A DNA stretch of 64,000 bases from contig CAJNYU010002424.1 of assembly GCA_905331475.1 (NCBI GenBank), forward strand, positions 124,001 to 188,000, in the 5' to 3' direction. Every line of letters begins with the position of its first letter. Positions within the stretch are counted from its first letter, which is position 1. The notes under the pieces were generated by a model. That model was given only the letters and a program-made list of their open reading frames with translations. It was not told where the DNA came from and did not search any database. Positions 12,901 through 24,585 of this stretch are shown here, piece by piece. The position numbers were made by a program, and so were the translations under genes. The DNA is from Rotaria socialis. Its lineage: Eukaryota; Rotifera; Eurotatoria; Philodinida; Philodinidae.

Positions 12901-13571
12901 CTAGTTTAAAAAACAAATAAATCGATTAAAACACGTCCTTTTGAATATGTATTATATCAATCACAATTATTGTAATCAAAGTGACAAATCGTTAAGTGAT
13001 CGATTGTTATCGTCTTCTTTTCCTGCTCCTTTTTTCTTTCTATGTACTTGCCACATATCTGTGACACTTTGTATCGAGACAAAAAATGAACAGACTAACG
13101 GACAGTAATAAAACACAATAAAAGTATTATGAAGAAGACGAAATCATATTTTAAGTTACATTTCACTTTTCTTTAAATGAGAGCATTTTCATTATTTCAA
13201 TAAACTATCTATATATGATTGAACTTAACCTTGTATGAGCACTCCTTTAATCAATGGACAAACAATCAATCCTTGACATATTTAATTACATGCCTTGCCT
13301 TTTTCAATTTCTTTTATGAATATTGTACGAGGACGGACAGTTTACAACAAGAGTCTTCGTCTTCTTCTCTATGTATGTTCACTAAAATGAAATCATTCAT
13401 GTATTCTCATATCGAGGAGAGACACTATCAATGTACGTGTGAACGCATTCAACATTGAGTCACGCTCGACTAGTTTTTTTCTTATCTTTTCTTTCACACC
13501 GATCTCAACTGTGATCAATTGTGTTCATTTGGTTCTTTTCCTCTCTTCGAAGGTTCACTATTTAACACAAT

Positions 13572-14357
13572 ATGGGCTCAATGCAAACAACTCATAATCA
13601 TCGAAAACGTTATCGAGCTCCGTCGGCAACAAAATCAGTAGATAATAATACAAAACATAAACGTGTTGATCGTTTTCGCACAACAATTCGTAGTATAACA
13701 CTTCGAGCACTAGCTGCTCGAAATAATCACAATTCTGTGTCGTCATCGAACAATTCAACTATAAATAATAGTTCATTCACCTCACCACATACGATTACAA
13801 GCATTACTTCAAATACGGACACAGATCCTTATTTGAGTGATTTTGATTATCGAAAATTATCAACATTAACTGGTTTATCAGAATCGAAAATCAATGAGCT
13901 ACATAGAGAATTTCTAATTCTCTCAAATAATGGTCAATTATCTTATGAACGTTACAAAGGACTACTTGAAGCTGTACCAGAACAACGTTCAGCAGCACAA
14001 CTTGACAAATTAGCAAGACAAACATTTGCATTGTTTGATAAAGATGGAAATAATTATTTAGATTTTGCAGAATTTATCGCTGCTTATATAGCCATGGAAA
14101 AGAATGAACTTGATCTATACGATACATCGTTCGCCAAACAATCGCCATTGTCACCGATAAATTCGACAATTACTTCTCTTACACGGCCAGCAACAAAATA
14201 TTATTCTTCAAATAGAACTATGGCTAATACATCACCAATAACACCACCTCATACAGCATATCTTTCAACTAATTATACATCCTATCATCCCGAATCATCA
14301 CAACAATATCTCTATGTTTCTCCGCAATATACAGTCAGACAAAACACACGATTTTAA
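13572..14357 (+). CDS. EF-hand protein, neuronal-calcium-sensor-like core
   Basis: A single uninterrupted frame of 261 residues from ATG 13572. Residues 1-85 are a basic, then Ser/Thr/Asn-rich tail. Residues about 95-180 resemble the first half of recoverin/NCS-type sensors: a helix with LSESKINELHREFL, a GQLSYERYKGLL segment, then one canonical EF-hand loop DKDGNNYLDFAEF (ligands D, D, N, Y, D, E) around residue 156. The C-terminal 80 residues are Ser/Thr/Tyr/Pro-rich and disordered. NCS proteins normally have four EF-hands in about 190 residues and an N-myristoylation site. Here MGSMQTT offers a Gly2, which could be myristoylated, but only one loop is intact. The lack of introns contrasts with its neighbours. 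Role inferred: a Ca2+-responsive adaptor. Confidence 0.75.
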   Translation: MGSMQTTHNHRKRYRAPSATKSVDNNTKHKRVDRFRTTIRSITLRALAARNNHNSVSSSNNSTINNSSFTSPHTITSITSNTDTDPYLSDFDYRKLSTLTGLSESKINELHREFLILSNNGQLSYERYKGLLEAVPEQRSAAQLDKLARQTFALFDKDGNNYLDFAEFIAAYIAMEKNELDLYDTSFAKQSPLSPINSTITSLTRPATKYYSSNRTMANTSPITPPHTAYLSTNYTSYHPESSQQYLYVSPQYTVRQNTRF

Positions 14358-14390
14358 CTATTTAGCTGTTTCTTTGTTTAAATCTTTACT

Positions 14391-14657
14391 TTACTTGAGA
14401 GTATTTTGTTTTCCACTGGTCGATCGAATCGAAGCATTTTTTGTTCGTTGCCATGCTTGAGAATTTGTCAATGGTGCCGTGCATACCGCACATTTTTCCA
14501 ACATTAATGTAGACATCTTAGAAGCCAAAGAGAAGTATTTTCAAAGAGATAAAGTATTTTTTCTTTGTTTATTCAAAGATAAGAAATAAAAAATAACCTC
14601 AACTTGATATATGCATTCATTACCAAAATGTTTTGCTTTTAATTCTCCTTGGCAATC
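14391..14657 (-). CDS. Possible small Cys-rich protein, partial
   Basis: Two minus-strand exons, 14657-14598 (20 codons) and 14516-14391 (42 codons including stop), join in phase 0 through a GTTATT...TAAG intron. They encode a Cys-spaced peptide ending with KCAVCTAPL and a basic tail. The CxxC and two earlier Cys suggest a zinc-binding knuckle. No upstream exon with a Met was found, the donor is weak, and the second exon can be read in another frame that also stays open, so this may not be a gene. It lies between the EF-hand gene and RAB4. Confidence 0.25.
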
Positions 14658-14853
14658 CTCATTGAAGTACAAAAAAAGGAACAGAACATGAAAAGAATGT
14701 CGCTGTAAGTCTCTACTTATTTATATTTGGCCATATTTTTAACCGATAAGAAATAAAACGAAGTAAATGAGACGAGAATTAAAGTTGTTTTTATTTTAAA
14801 CGCATTTGACAAGTCACTTAATTTCTATTTTCATTTGAGATCAAAAGCAAAAC

Positions 14854-15903
<1,050 letters not shown>

Positions 15904-16231
15904 TTTTATCTATATCTATCAGTTTTACAATCTATTTATTTTTATTTTCTTCGTTCCTATATCTTCTAAATCGATTCGATACCACCGAAAACATTCCTTA
16001 ATATTTTAAAATCCTGATAATTTTGTATTGTTTTTTGTTGGCATTCTAATTCACACTATAGCTGCTGCTGCTGTTGCTGCTGCTACTACTACCATTACTA
16101 GTGCTTGTCTTTTAATTCATGTAAGCGTTTGAAATGGGGCTTCATAAAAATAAATGATATATATTTTATGATTAATGATTCTTGCTGTATTTGTTAATCG
16201 TTTCAATAGTATCGACTCGATACTGTCGAGG

Positions 16232-16279
16232 ATGCATGCAGTCAGGGGCCGCCGAAGCGGGGTGTGTAAGGGGGGGGGG

Positions 16280-16374
<95 letters not shown>

Positions 16375-16466
16375 NNNNNNNNNNTTCTTAACTTTTTTTA
16401 AAAAAACCATTTTCCCCCCCCCCCCCCCCCCATCTTAGGTCCTTCGCGCGGCCTCTGCATGTAGCA
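16232..16466. mobile_element. Poly-G / gap / poly-C tract with inverted flanks
   Basis: Left side: GCATGCAGTCAGGGGCCGCC followed by GAAGCGGGG and a G run (16270-16374, interrupted once by C). Then ten N (16375-16384), a short AT-rich piece, a run of 18 C (16414-16431) and CTTCGCGCGGCCTCTGCATG. The outer 20-25 bases of both sides are imperfect inverted repeats, and CATG lies just outside each end. This looks like a small terminal-inverted-repeat element with homopolymer-rich ends that the assembler could not resolve. The exact G-run length is unreliable. Confidence 0.5.
16375..16384. other. Assembly gap (10 N)
   Basis: Ten N directly abut a G homopolymer of more than 90 bases. The poly-Gly and poly-Pro frames over this tract are not genes. 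Confidence 0.98.
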
Positions 16467-16834
16467 TTGTGATTATTAAAATGATCTATGCTCAATCGGT
16501 CATCTAGAAGTTATATACCGAAGCAAGTAATATGAGCTTGAAATTATTTTACATTTAGTAACAAAAACGGTAGTGATGCAATTTTGTTTCGACTCTACAG
16601 GTCATAAGTTGACGACATCTACAGATCGAGAAAAACGTTTCTCGTTGAATTAAACTAATTTTTATGTCTGTAGTTTAATTAGAAAGAAAGTATTAATAAA
16701 ATTCGAATAAAAATAATTTGGTCTCTAAGCAAACAGTTTCCTTGGTGATAGCCTAATGATGGCGATCTGTTGAACAGCGGATTTATTCTTTCTTAGATAC
16801 GTTTTGATTGATAACTAAACAAGCCAGAATAAAA

Positions 16835-18590
16835 ATGGTATGTTATAGGATAATAGTGTAAGAAGATAGTACTTCTTTACTTTACTATATAACACATTTT
16901 GTATTATGATTGAATTTTTCTGTTATACTTCTAGTCAACCGATGAACGATATTGTTTCACTGGTGAATGGTACGATCCTCAAGCATCGATGACACGCACT
17001 TATCAAGTGCTGTTTTATCCATCTGATAATAGTATTGAAATGGTGAATAAATAAAATTCTTTCTTGTTTTTTAAGCGTTCTCCAATATATATGATCTGTT
17101 TAGTTTGATGTTAAAACTCGACGAGCATTTCTTAAACGTACTAAAAGTGAAGCCACAAAATTAAATGATTTTTTTATTGGCAATACCATTAATTTATTTT
17201 CACGTTCAATAAAAATTGTTGATTTTGGTGATGGATTTACTGCTCGATGTATTGGCAAAAATCAAGAAAGGTTAACAATTGAAATGTTTAAAGATCTTGA
17301 CATTATTGATTTTCTTTGATGTGATATTTTTAGAACTTTAGCTATTATAAAGCCAGATGCTATCCGTTATTTAGGTGATATAATTAGTGCTGTGTATGAA
17401 AATGGTTTTACAATCGCTCGAATGCGAATGGTTAAATTATCACAAAATGAAGTTATGTATTTTTATTCAGAGCATAAATCAAAAGACTTTTTTCCGTACG
17501 TTGGTTTCTTTTTCGAAAAATGATGTTGTTTATTGAATAAGATGATGCAATATTTATTTCATCTAGACGATTAGTTGACTTTATGACAAGTGGATCAGTT
17601 GTTGCTATTGAACTTGTTGGACCTGATGCAATCAATCGTTGGAGAAGTATTATTGGACCAACTGATTCACAAAAAGCTAAGGAACAAGGTCCACTTTTAC
17701 TACGAGCACGATTTGGCACAGGTTTGAATTTTAGTTTTGATTTGATTAGTTTAATAAGTTCATTGTTTAGATGGAACACGAAATGCTTTACATGGATCCG
17801 ATTCTACAACAAGCGCTCAACGAGAGATCTCATACTTTTTTGGTTCAAAATATGGTACGAATACGGCCTGTTATAATGATACAACATGTTGTATTATAAA
17901 ACCACATGCAGTTGCTGAAGGTAAACAAGATAATTTATGAATAAAATTTTCTTTAACAATTGAATTTTTATTCTAAAGGAAAAGCTGGTCAAATTATCAA
18001 TGGTATCCTGACTGCTGGATTTCAAGTTTCTGCCATTGGCACTGTAAGACACACATGTCTGTTATGTTTGTTTTATCTATTATTTTTTGCTCTTTTTTAG
18101 TTCAGCTTAGATAAAGTTAATGCTGAAGAATTTCTCGAAGTATATAAAGGTGTTGTTCATGAATATCCTGTAAGTAACTATTATACTAGTTTTTCTTCAT
18201 TAGATATTTTATATATTTGTTTTTCTAATAGAAAATGGTTGAGGAATTAATGTCAGGTTCATGTATTGTTCTTGAAGTTCGTGCTCAAAATGCTCAAGCA
18301 GTTTTTCGTGATTTTTGTGGCCCAGCTGATCCGGTATGTAAATGATTGACTATCTGTTTAATATAGTCATATTTTGTTCCCTTCAAGGAAATTGCTCGTC
18401 ATATTCGTCCGAGAACGTTGAGAGCTATCTATGGAAAGGATAAAGTGAAAAATGCTGTTCACTGTACAGATTTAGCTGAAGATGCAACATTAGAAGTAAT
18501 GCAAATATTTCGATGTTTAAATTTTTATTTTCTATTCTAAAATTATTCTACTTTCAGATTGAATATTTCTTCCGAATACTCGAAAACTGA
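16835..18590 (+). CDS. NME7: NME7, DM10 plus two NDP-kinase domains
   Basis: NME7 is a component of axonemal microtubule inner proteins and of the gamma-tubulin ring complex (established for the family). Exons 16835-16837, 16935-17042, 17104-17270, 17334-17495, 17567-17721, 17771-17920, 17979-18043, 18101-18169, 18232-18333, 18388-18495, 18558-18590 sum to 374 codons (373 residues; human 376). Residues 1-90 are the DM10 domain (FTGEWYDPQAS, VLFYPSD). NDPK-A (about 92-225) has ALIKPDA-like AIIKPDA and NALHGSD with the catalytic His. NDPK-B (about 235-370) has CCIIKPHA and NAVHCTD. Both His residues are kept. The first coding exon is only the ATG, followed at once by a GTATGT donor. Poly(A) signal at 18655. 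Confidence 0.95.
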
Positions 18591-18770
18591 TGAATGAAAA
18601 TCATTTTTTTTCTTTTTTTTAAACTTTACATTCCTATTTCTTTGATTATTTACGAATAAAACAAAAATAAACAGTTCTATCATATTTTGGACAGATTAAT
18701 TTTCATGAAAATTTATACAATGAGAATAAACGAATGTAAAATAAGATGATTGTGTCGTGTTCAATATTGA

Positions 18771-21700
18771 TTATTCATATAGATCTAAGAAAACAAACAC
18801 AGTAGATTTTGTGATAAATGCAAATAGTATGAGAGTAACACTTACCAGGTGGTAGCTTTCTTTGTTGATTCATTCTATTAGGGTACATCGAAGTTGATTG
18901 AGATACTGATGTATCATGAGACCGTTCATAGTTTGGGAGTGGAACTTGTCGTTGATTTCTTCGAATTTCTTCCCGACTCGAAATATTGGTGAATATGGAT
19001 CTTATTGGTGGTATTGCGGGTCGAATGGTTTGCTCATTGGAAGACGATCGTAGGCCCAGACTAATTTCAGATTCTATAAAATATTTGTATTTATATCAAA
19101 ATGCTAATGATATGATGATGGACTTTTTTTAAACAGCAGCATATTTATATATATACGTATATATACAGTAGAGTGCAAAAGTCTTTGTGCTCCGTACTTC
19201 AAATGTTTATTATAGTAGATAGGATGAACAGAAAAGCTAACTATGCGCAACAATAGAGTACAGCGCGATGTATTAGATTAGAATATCACAATTAATAATT
19301 GATTCTTTCTCGTTCCCATTCAATCAGAGCTATCACGTCTTGACTTCGTAGATTTCAGGAAATGCTTTACAGTGACTATATCTGTTGTTTTCCATTCTTT
19401 GTGCAGAAACTTATCCAGCTCTCTGAGATTCGTTGGTTTTCGTTCTCAACATGGCGCTTGATGATTGACCATAAATTTTCTATTGGATTAATGTACGGAC
19501 TATTTGACGATCGGTCGATTCTAATGGAGACTTGTTTATTGAAGAATTGCTCAGCTATCACACTTTTGTGTTTGACATCATTGCTGTACTGCCTATCAAG
19601 ACACATCTAGACCTCAATCCCGAAGCAGTTTTTCTGCCATTTCCTTCTTTTTTCTCGTTGCTTTTCCAATAATTTGACCAAGTGCTATACTGTCGTTGGC
19701 AGTAGGGTGTATTGCGTCGAGTCTCACGGGTTCTATCATATACTGTATGTTATTCGTTTACTCTCGGCTTCAATACACTTAACAGTCTTGATTGAGATCT
19801 TCGCAGTACGGGCAGTGGCGCTAGGAGATCATTGACCATTGTTCCCAAAATGTAAAATAGTTGAACACTTCGTTTTCATCCACACGCGATTTTGTTATCG
19901 CGACATTTTATATCAAGCAAAAATTATTTATGACAAATCGTGGCACTCACAGCTACATATATACCTTATCCCATCTACCAGAAATTTTCAAAGAAACCAG
20001 AGATATGGTTACAAAAGGTTCACTCATACTGAGGTCAAAGACTTTTGCATTCCACTATATATATATGCTTGACGCACCCAGCGCTTGAATCTTACTATTT
20101 TCCTAAAACTCCTATGTTCTAGAGCGAGCTATAGCTTACTAGATCGTTTTCTAGCATTACGTCTTCGTATGATCAAACCAATCACTACCGCTAATAGTAG
20201 AACACCAAGGATCGATCCAATAACAATTAGTGCAATTTTCCATCCAGCAAGAGTTTCTATTAATAATTTTTTTAAGAAAAATAAATTTAAGACTTTAATA
20301 CATTGTTTGTTCATATTAGAAATGTTAGTGACTGTTTTTGTTTATTTTATTCAACCCCTCAACATTTCTCATTCATACCTGATTGCTTGGTCGGTGTCGT
20401 TGTAGTCACTAAAAAGAATCAAAACAATAAACGATCGTGTTTCGTTTTTATGAATAGCCTTTGGAAATTAAATTTTTTGTAGTCTAGCAAAAAATCAGAT
20501 GAAATGTTGTTTTTTTCTAGATTCAAATACATGAATATTGTTGTCTCACACGATCCTACTTGCTGGAGAAGAATTAATAATTGGTACTTCCGAAGAGTCA
20601 ATCAATTTGGCAGTGGTTGTATTAAAAAATGTAGAAAATAGACTTGATGATAGAGATGAATATATACTATCACTGTAATTGAACGTGGCCTCGGAATTCA
20701 TACTTTCAGTGGTATATAAGTGAGTAGCGGTTAATTCTTCAGCTGATGATGCCATGGTACTGGATTCAACAGCAGTTGTTACTGAAATGACGCTAGATTT
20801 AGTGATGGTTTGTTTTAATTTAAAAAAAACATTTTCTTATCTTTCGTCTTACGAGTTAGGAACAGCAGTTATGTGATGTCTGGATGAACCTCACGAGTAG
20901 AATAAGGATTACAATCTCTATCTGCTAGAGTCTAGCTGTCTGCATTCTGCGTAGAATGCACTAGTCAACGGATGAAAATTATCAGGCAACTATACACTAC
21001 TAGTTAGAAAATCATTGTAACATATGACTGTGCATGGCGTCTTTCAGCTAACTAATAGAGAATGATTGTTAGATAAATTATGTCGTTTACATACGCAATT
21101 CTAAAATCATTATATTCAAGTCTAATTTGTATTGATTATACTAGCTAAGAATTCTAATTAACTATCATTGTTCATTTAAAGTTTATTAGAAAATTTTCCA
21201 TAATAATTTATATGTTCAAACAAAAAAGAACGACACCTGATAGCAAGCATACCAATTTGAAAGATTGTTACAAAAGTTTGATTAAAACTCAGATGATCAT
21301 AGAAAACCTGGAACCATTGAAATGAATACAGGTGAAGTAAGAATCTGTTATCGATATCTTTGATTGAAAATATTAAAGTACAACTCGGTCTACTCAGGAA
21401 GTTTTAGCATCGAATCTACTAGTTAGCGATATTTATAATATATCTTACCATCGATTGAACATCGTTCAAACGGAATATCAAATCGATATTTTGTATAGAT
21501 GATATCATATACAACTGATAGATGAACAAAAGTGAAGTTCGATAAATCGCCTAGTATATGCATTGTATTGTTTGTATCATTATACATTTGGCATGGTTCT
21601 TTATCAGTAGTTGCATTCAAACATAAGACAATATTGCGTACACATTCTACATTACTATTGTGTTCTACTACAATAGTACAATTGTCAACAGTGCCTAACT

Positions 21701-23005
21701 TTCGTACAGTCGGTTTTCCTACTAACGAGAAGTCTAAAAAGAAAAGAAATCATTGGCTTTCTAATAAATCTATAATAATTCACTTTTTAAAAGCATCTTA
21801 GATATGTTTTTCGAGAAAAAACATTCTTGCTCTTATGTTTGGAATTGTTCAAAGATAAACAAAAAATAGCACATTTCCGAATTTTACTCTACGAGAAAAA
21901 GCGCTAGAATCGATTTGACTATCATGAGAACAGCTTTCTAATTGTCATTTTAACGATTATGGAGAAGTTTTTATAAGATTAGTCATTATGAAGAGATAAA
22001 TCGATTTTTGATTATTTATACTTGTGAAAAGTTAGATTTTTTGAGCCATTTAGCCTACAATTCATTGACAGCATTAGAAAGATTATCCATTTCAATATGC
22101 AATGACTAAGACTATGAAATTTTATATTAATGACAACTGCAACATTCGAAGGCTAACAACTATAGGAAAACCTAGATCTCTCTACTGGCTATATTTTTCT
22201 AGCAGCTAGAAGACACATTTCCTAAAAATATCAAAACAGCTTCTGCTAGTAGAATTCAAAGATTGAAATATTTTCAAGAATAAATCTTACTCAATGGTGC
22301 ACTATAGTTTCTTATTGTACTATAATTATTGTAATTAAAGTAATACTGTATCATTATATCAGTATTAATTGAATTGTTTGTCATGGTTATACTGCTGTTG
22401 TTGATTTGAACAGAGTTATTATTCAATTGACTATGCGATTCAAGAGTTAACTCTGAGGAATACACCATTCGACGGAGTGTCGAAATAAGTGGAAATAAAG
22501 AGTCTTTGACATAAATATAACCTCTGCATAAGCCTGATTGATGGATTAGATTGAATTCAACCGAAGACACGTTGACTTCTATTAACAAAAAGTTTATAGA
22601 TATTTAAATGCATCTGAAAAATCGATTACCATAAACTATCATGGCCAATGAATGATTGCCTCCTTCTTCATAAGCTTTGTAGCTTCCACTATAATTACGA
22701 TTAACATCACCCAAATTGAGGATCGAATCGCTTATATCAAAAGTTGCATTCATATTACCTAGTAACGATGGATTTGGATATTCATAGGCTATCGCCAAAT
22801 TACTCAATTCAGCAATAACAATATTATTGAAAGACCATTTGTCAATAACAGTTTCTTTTCCTACTATTTCTATTTGATCGTGTATCCACACAGGAATTTC
22901 AGTATTATTTTCGGTCCCTATGATATTGACAATACGTTTTTGTCCTGGAATCGTCTGTGAACCATGAGCGATAATAAGTACCGAAAAGCAAATCCATCTA
23001 TTCAT
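18771..23005 (-). CDS. Type I membrane glycoprotein with Ig-like ectodomain (gene A)
   Basis: Transcript-order exons: 23005-22630, 22578-22291, 21733-21449, 20781-20560, 20408-20379, 20256-20140, 19073-18846, 18784-18771; total 520 codons (519 residues). Every internal junction is phase 1. Residues 1-18 are a signal peptide (MNRWICFSVLIIAHGSQT). Exons 1-3 encode ectodomains of about 100 residues each, rich in N-glycosylation sites. Exon 1 ends with an Ig-type strand F pattern, NRNYSGSYKAYEEGG, in which the usual Cys after Y-x is Ala. Exons 4-5 form a Ser/Thr-rich stalk (TTTTPTKQS). Exon 6 carries the membrane helix (WKIALIVIGSILGVLLLAVV) and a basic stop-transfer RRRNARKR. Exons 7-8 are a cytoplasmic tail with PNYERS and a terminal DLYE. 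Intron 6 holds a Tc1-like relic. Function unknown; receptor or adhesion role inferred. It resembles gene B at 24586-28505. Confidence 0.75.
19166..20056 (-). mobile_element. Degenerate Tc1/mariner transposon
   Basis: The ends are inverted: AGAGTGCAAAAGTCTTTG at the left, and CAAAGACTTTTGCATTCCAC at the right, both flanked by TA-rich target-like sequence. Inside, the minus strand at 19606-19376 reads SPYINPIENLWSIIKRHVE, the hallmark C-terminal block of Tc1 transposases (S-P-x-x-N-P-I-E-N-x-W). The rest of the transposase is decayed. At about 890 bases the copy is shorter than a full Tc1, so it is presumably inactive. It lies in intron 6 of gene A, whose flanking exons still join in phase. Confidence 0.85.
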
Positions 23006-24585
23006 CGTTGAGTCTAAAAATAATCATTACTGTCAAATAAAGAACTGATAGATGAGTTATGAATAATTACAGTAGCCAAACCAAAAGTGACTGATTATTG
23101 TTAATAAATTAAAATTATTGCATAGACGATGGGTTAAACGTGTAATTATTCAAAATTAAAACCGACTTTTAAAAATTGTAAAAAAACTCGTTCACATTAT
23201 TAACATCTCAACATAGTGAATAAAACTGTATCCAATCAAATAAATTCATAAGCAAGATTACTAACTCACTTTATTTTACTGTCAACCCACTTTGCAGATA
23301 AGCAGCGCAAATATTCATCGTGGTAATGACAGCATTCGGGACATTTGCTATTTTTAAATACTATAGCAAGCAATGTATAACTAATAAAATTGTTGTTGCT
23401 AAGTGAGATAGATTCCATGTTGACGCAGCTAAAATATTCAATAGTAATGATTCAACGTATATCAGACGTCATAAATAATAATTTTAGCAAACAGTTGACA
23501 ACGTTAATACGCTTACTTATCTTTAGAAGAAATAAAATTATAATCATGCTAAAAGACTTCACAAGATAACTGGATATATTAAGATAGGTCTGCTATCGTA
23601 AATTGAAAGAGTGTAATTATCTAGGTTTTGACATTAATCAAAATGTCATAGTAGTAGGTCGACAATGATGCTTAAATTTATTTTCAAGAAAAATTCACTC
23701 GAAAATTCTTTTCATTGCATATTGCATACAAAAAATATAAATTCATTTCTCAAATGGCTTTATAATATTGACATCCTGCTCACTATTGTCATGTGACAAT
23801 TCAATCTTTTATTTCGCATATATATTTATTTAATAAACGCAATATTTGCCATGCAAATATACACTTAACAGTTGACATTGTAAAAGTAAATATTTTCACT
23901 TTTGTGAATTCTTCAATTTTAAAGAAAATAGGAATTTATTTGTAAATGTCAAATTGCAAGAAATGCCCACTTTTTTTCCGTAACGTCAGAACTTTAATTT
24001 ATGAGCAGCATTCAACTGAACCGGATGTTCATGTTGAAAAGTGTGCGATATGTTCTTGATTTGTCTGGCGTGTGTGTAGCTTTGCTAAGAGGGCTACGGC
24101 TTCTTAAATCAAGATGAAATTGATGACGGCTATCCGATGATCAATATGTATCATGTGATTAAATATGGAATAAGAGCAATATATTTCTAGTGATTTATAT
24201 TTGTGCATCTGTTACGCATTCGGGAGCAGCTGTACTTTTACATAATATCAAAATAATTTAAAAAAAACAAGCAGCTAACAGCATTTCGTTTATAATATTT
24301 CTGTAGAACAAAGAAAAATACAAACATCACCCCTTGTGTCATGCATACGGGTTCTGTCTTTGTTGTTGTGTGAATTCTACTCATTAACGTTGAAATTCAT
24401 GCTTATATCAGATCGTCATTATTCAAAATTAAAAAAAAAGATATATCCGTAAATATTCAACTGATTATCAGTTAATTTTAAGTATAAACAAGTATGAACA
24501 ACTACGAAAGTCATTAACAGAGTAGAAAAGCGCAGAAACCACAAAAATATCATGACTAAATTGAATTTATGGACAAAAAAAAGCA
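23006..24585. other. Intergenic region between the two Ig-like genes
   Basis: About 1.6 kb, AT-rich. I find no exon chain or repeat structure. It should contain the promoter of gene A (right of 23005) and the 3' untranslated region of gene B. Confidence 0.5.

Larger units (their letters stand above)
15904..16834. other. Intergenic region between RAB4 and NME7
   Basis: Contains a short (CTG)n-type run at about 16061-16095 and the poly-G/poly-C element described separately. No gene seen. Confidence 0.6.

Noticed and set aside
13219..13458. 79-residue frame upstream of the EF-hand gene
   Set aside because: No motif, no splice context; probably leader or intergenic sequence.
16117..16438. Poly-Gly and poly-Pro open frames
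   Set aside because: They are translations of the G homopolymer next to N and carry no other sequence.
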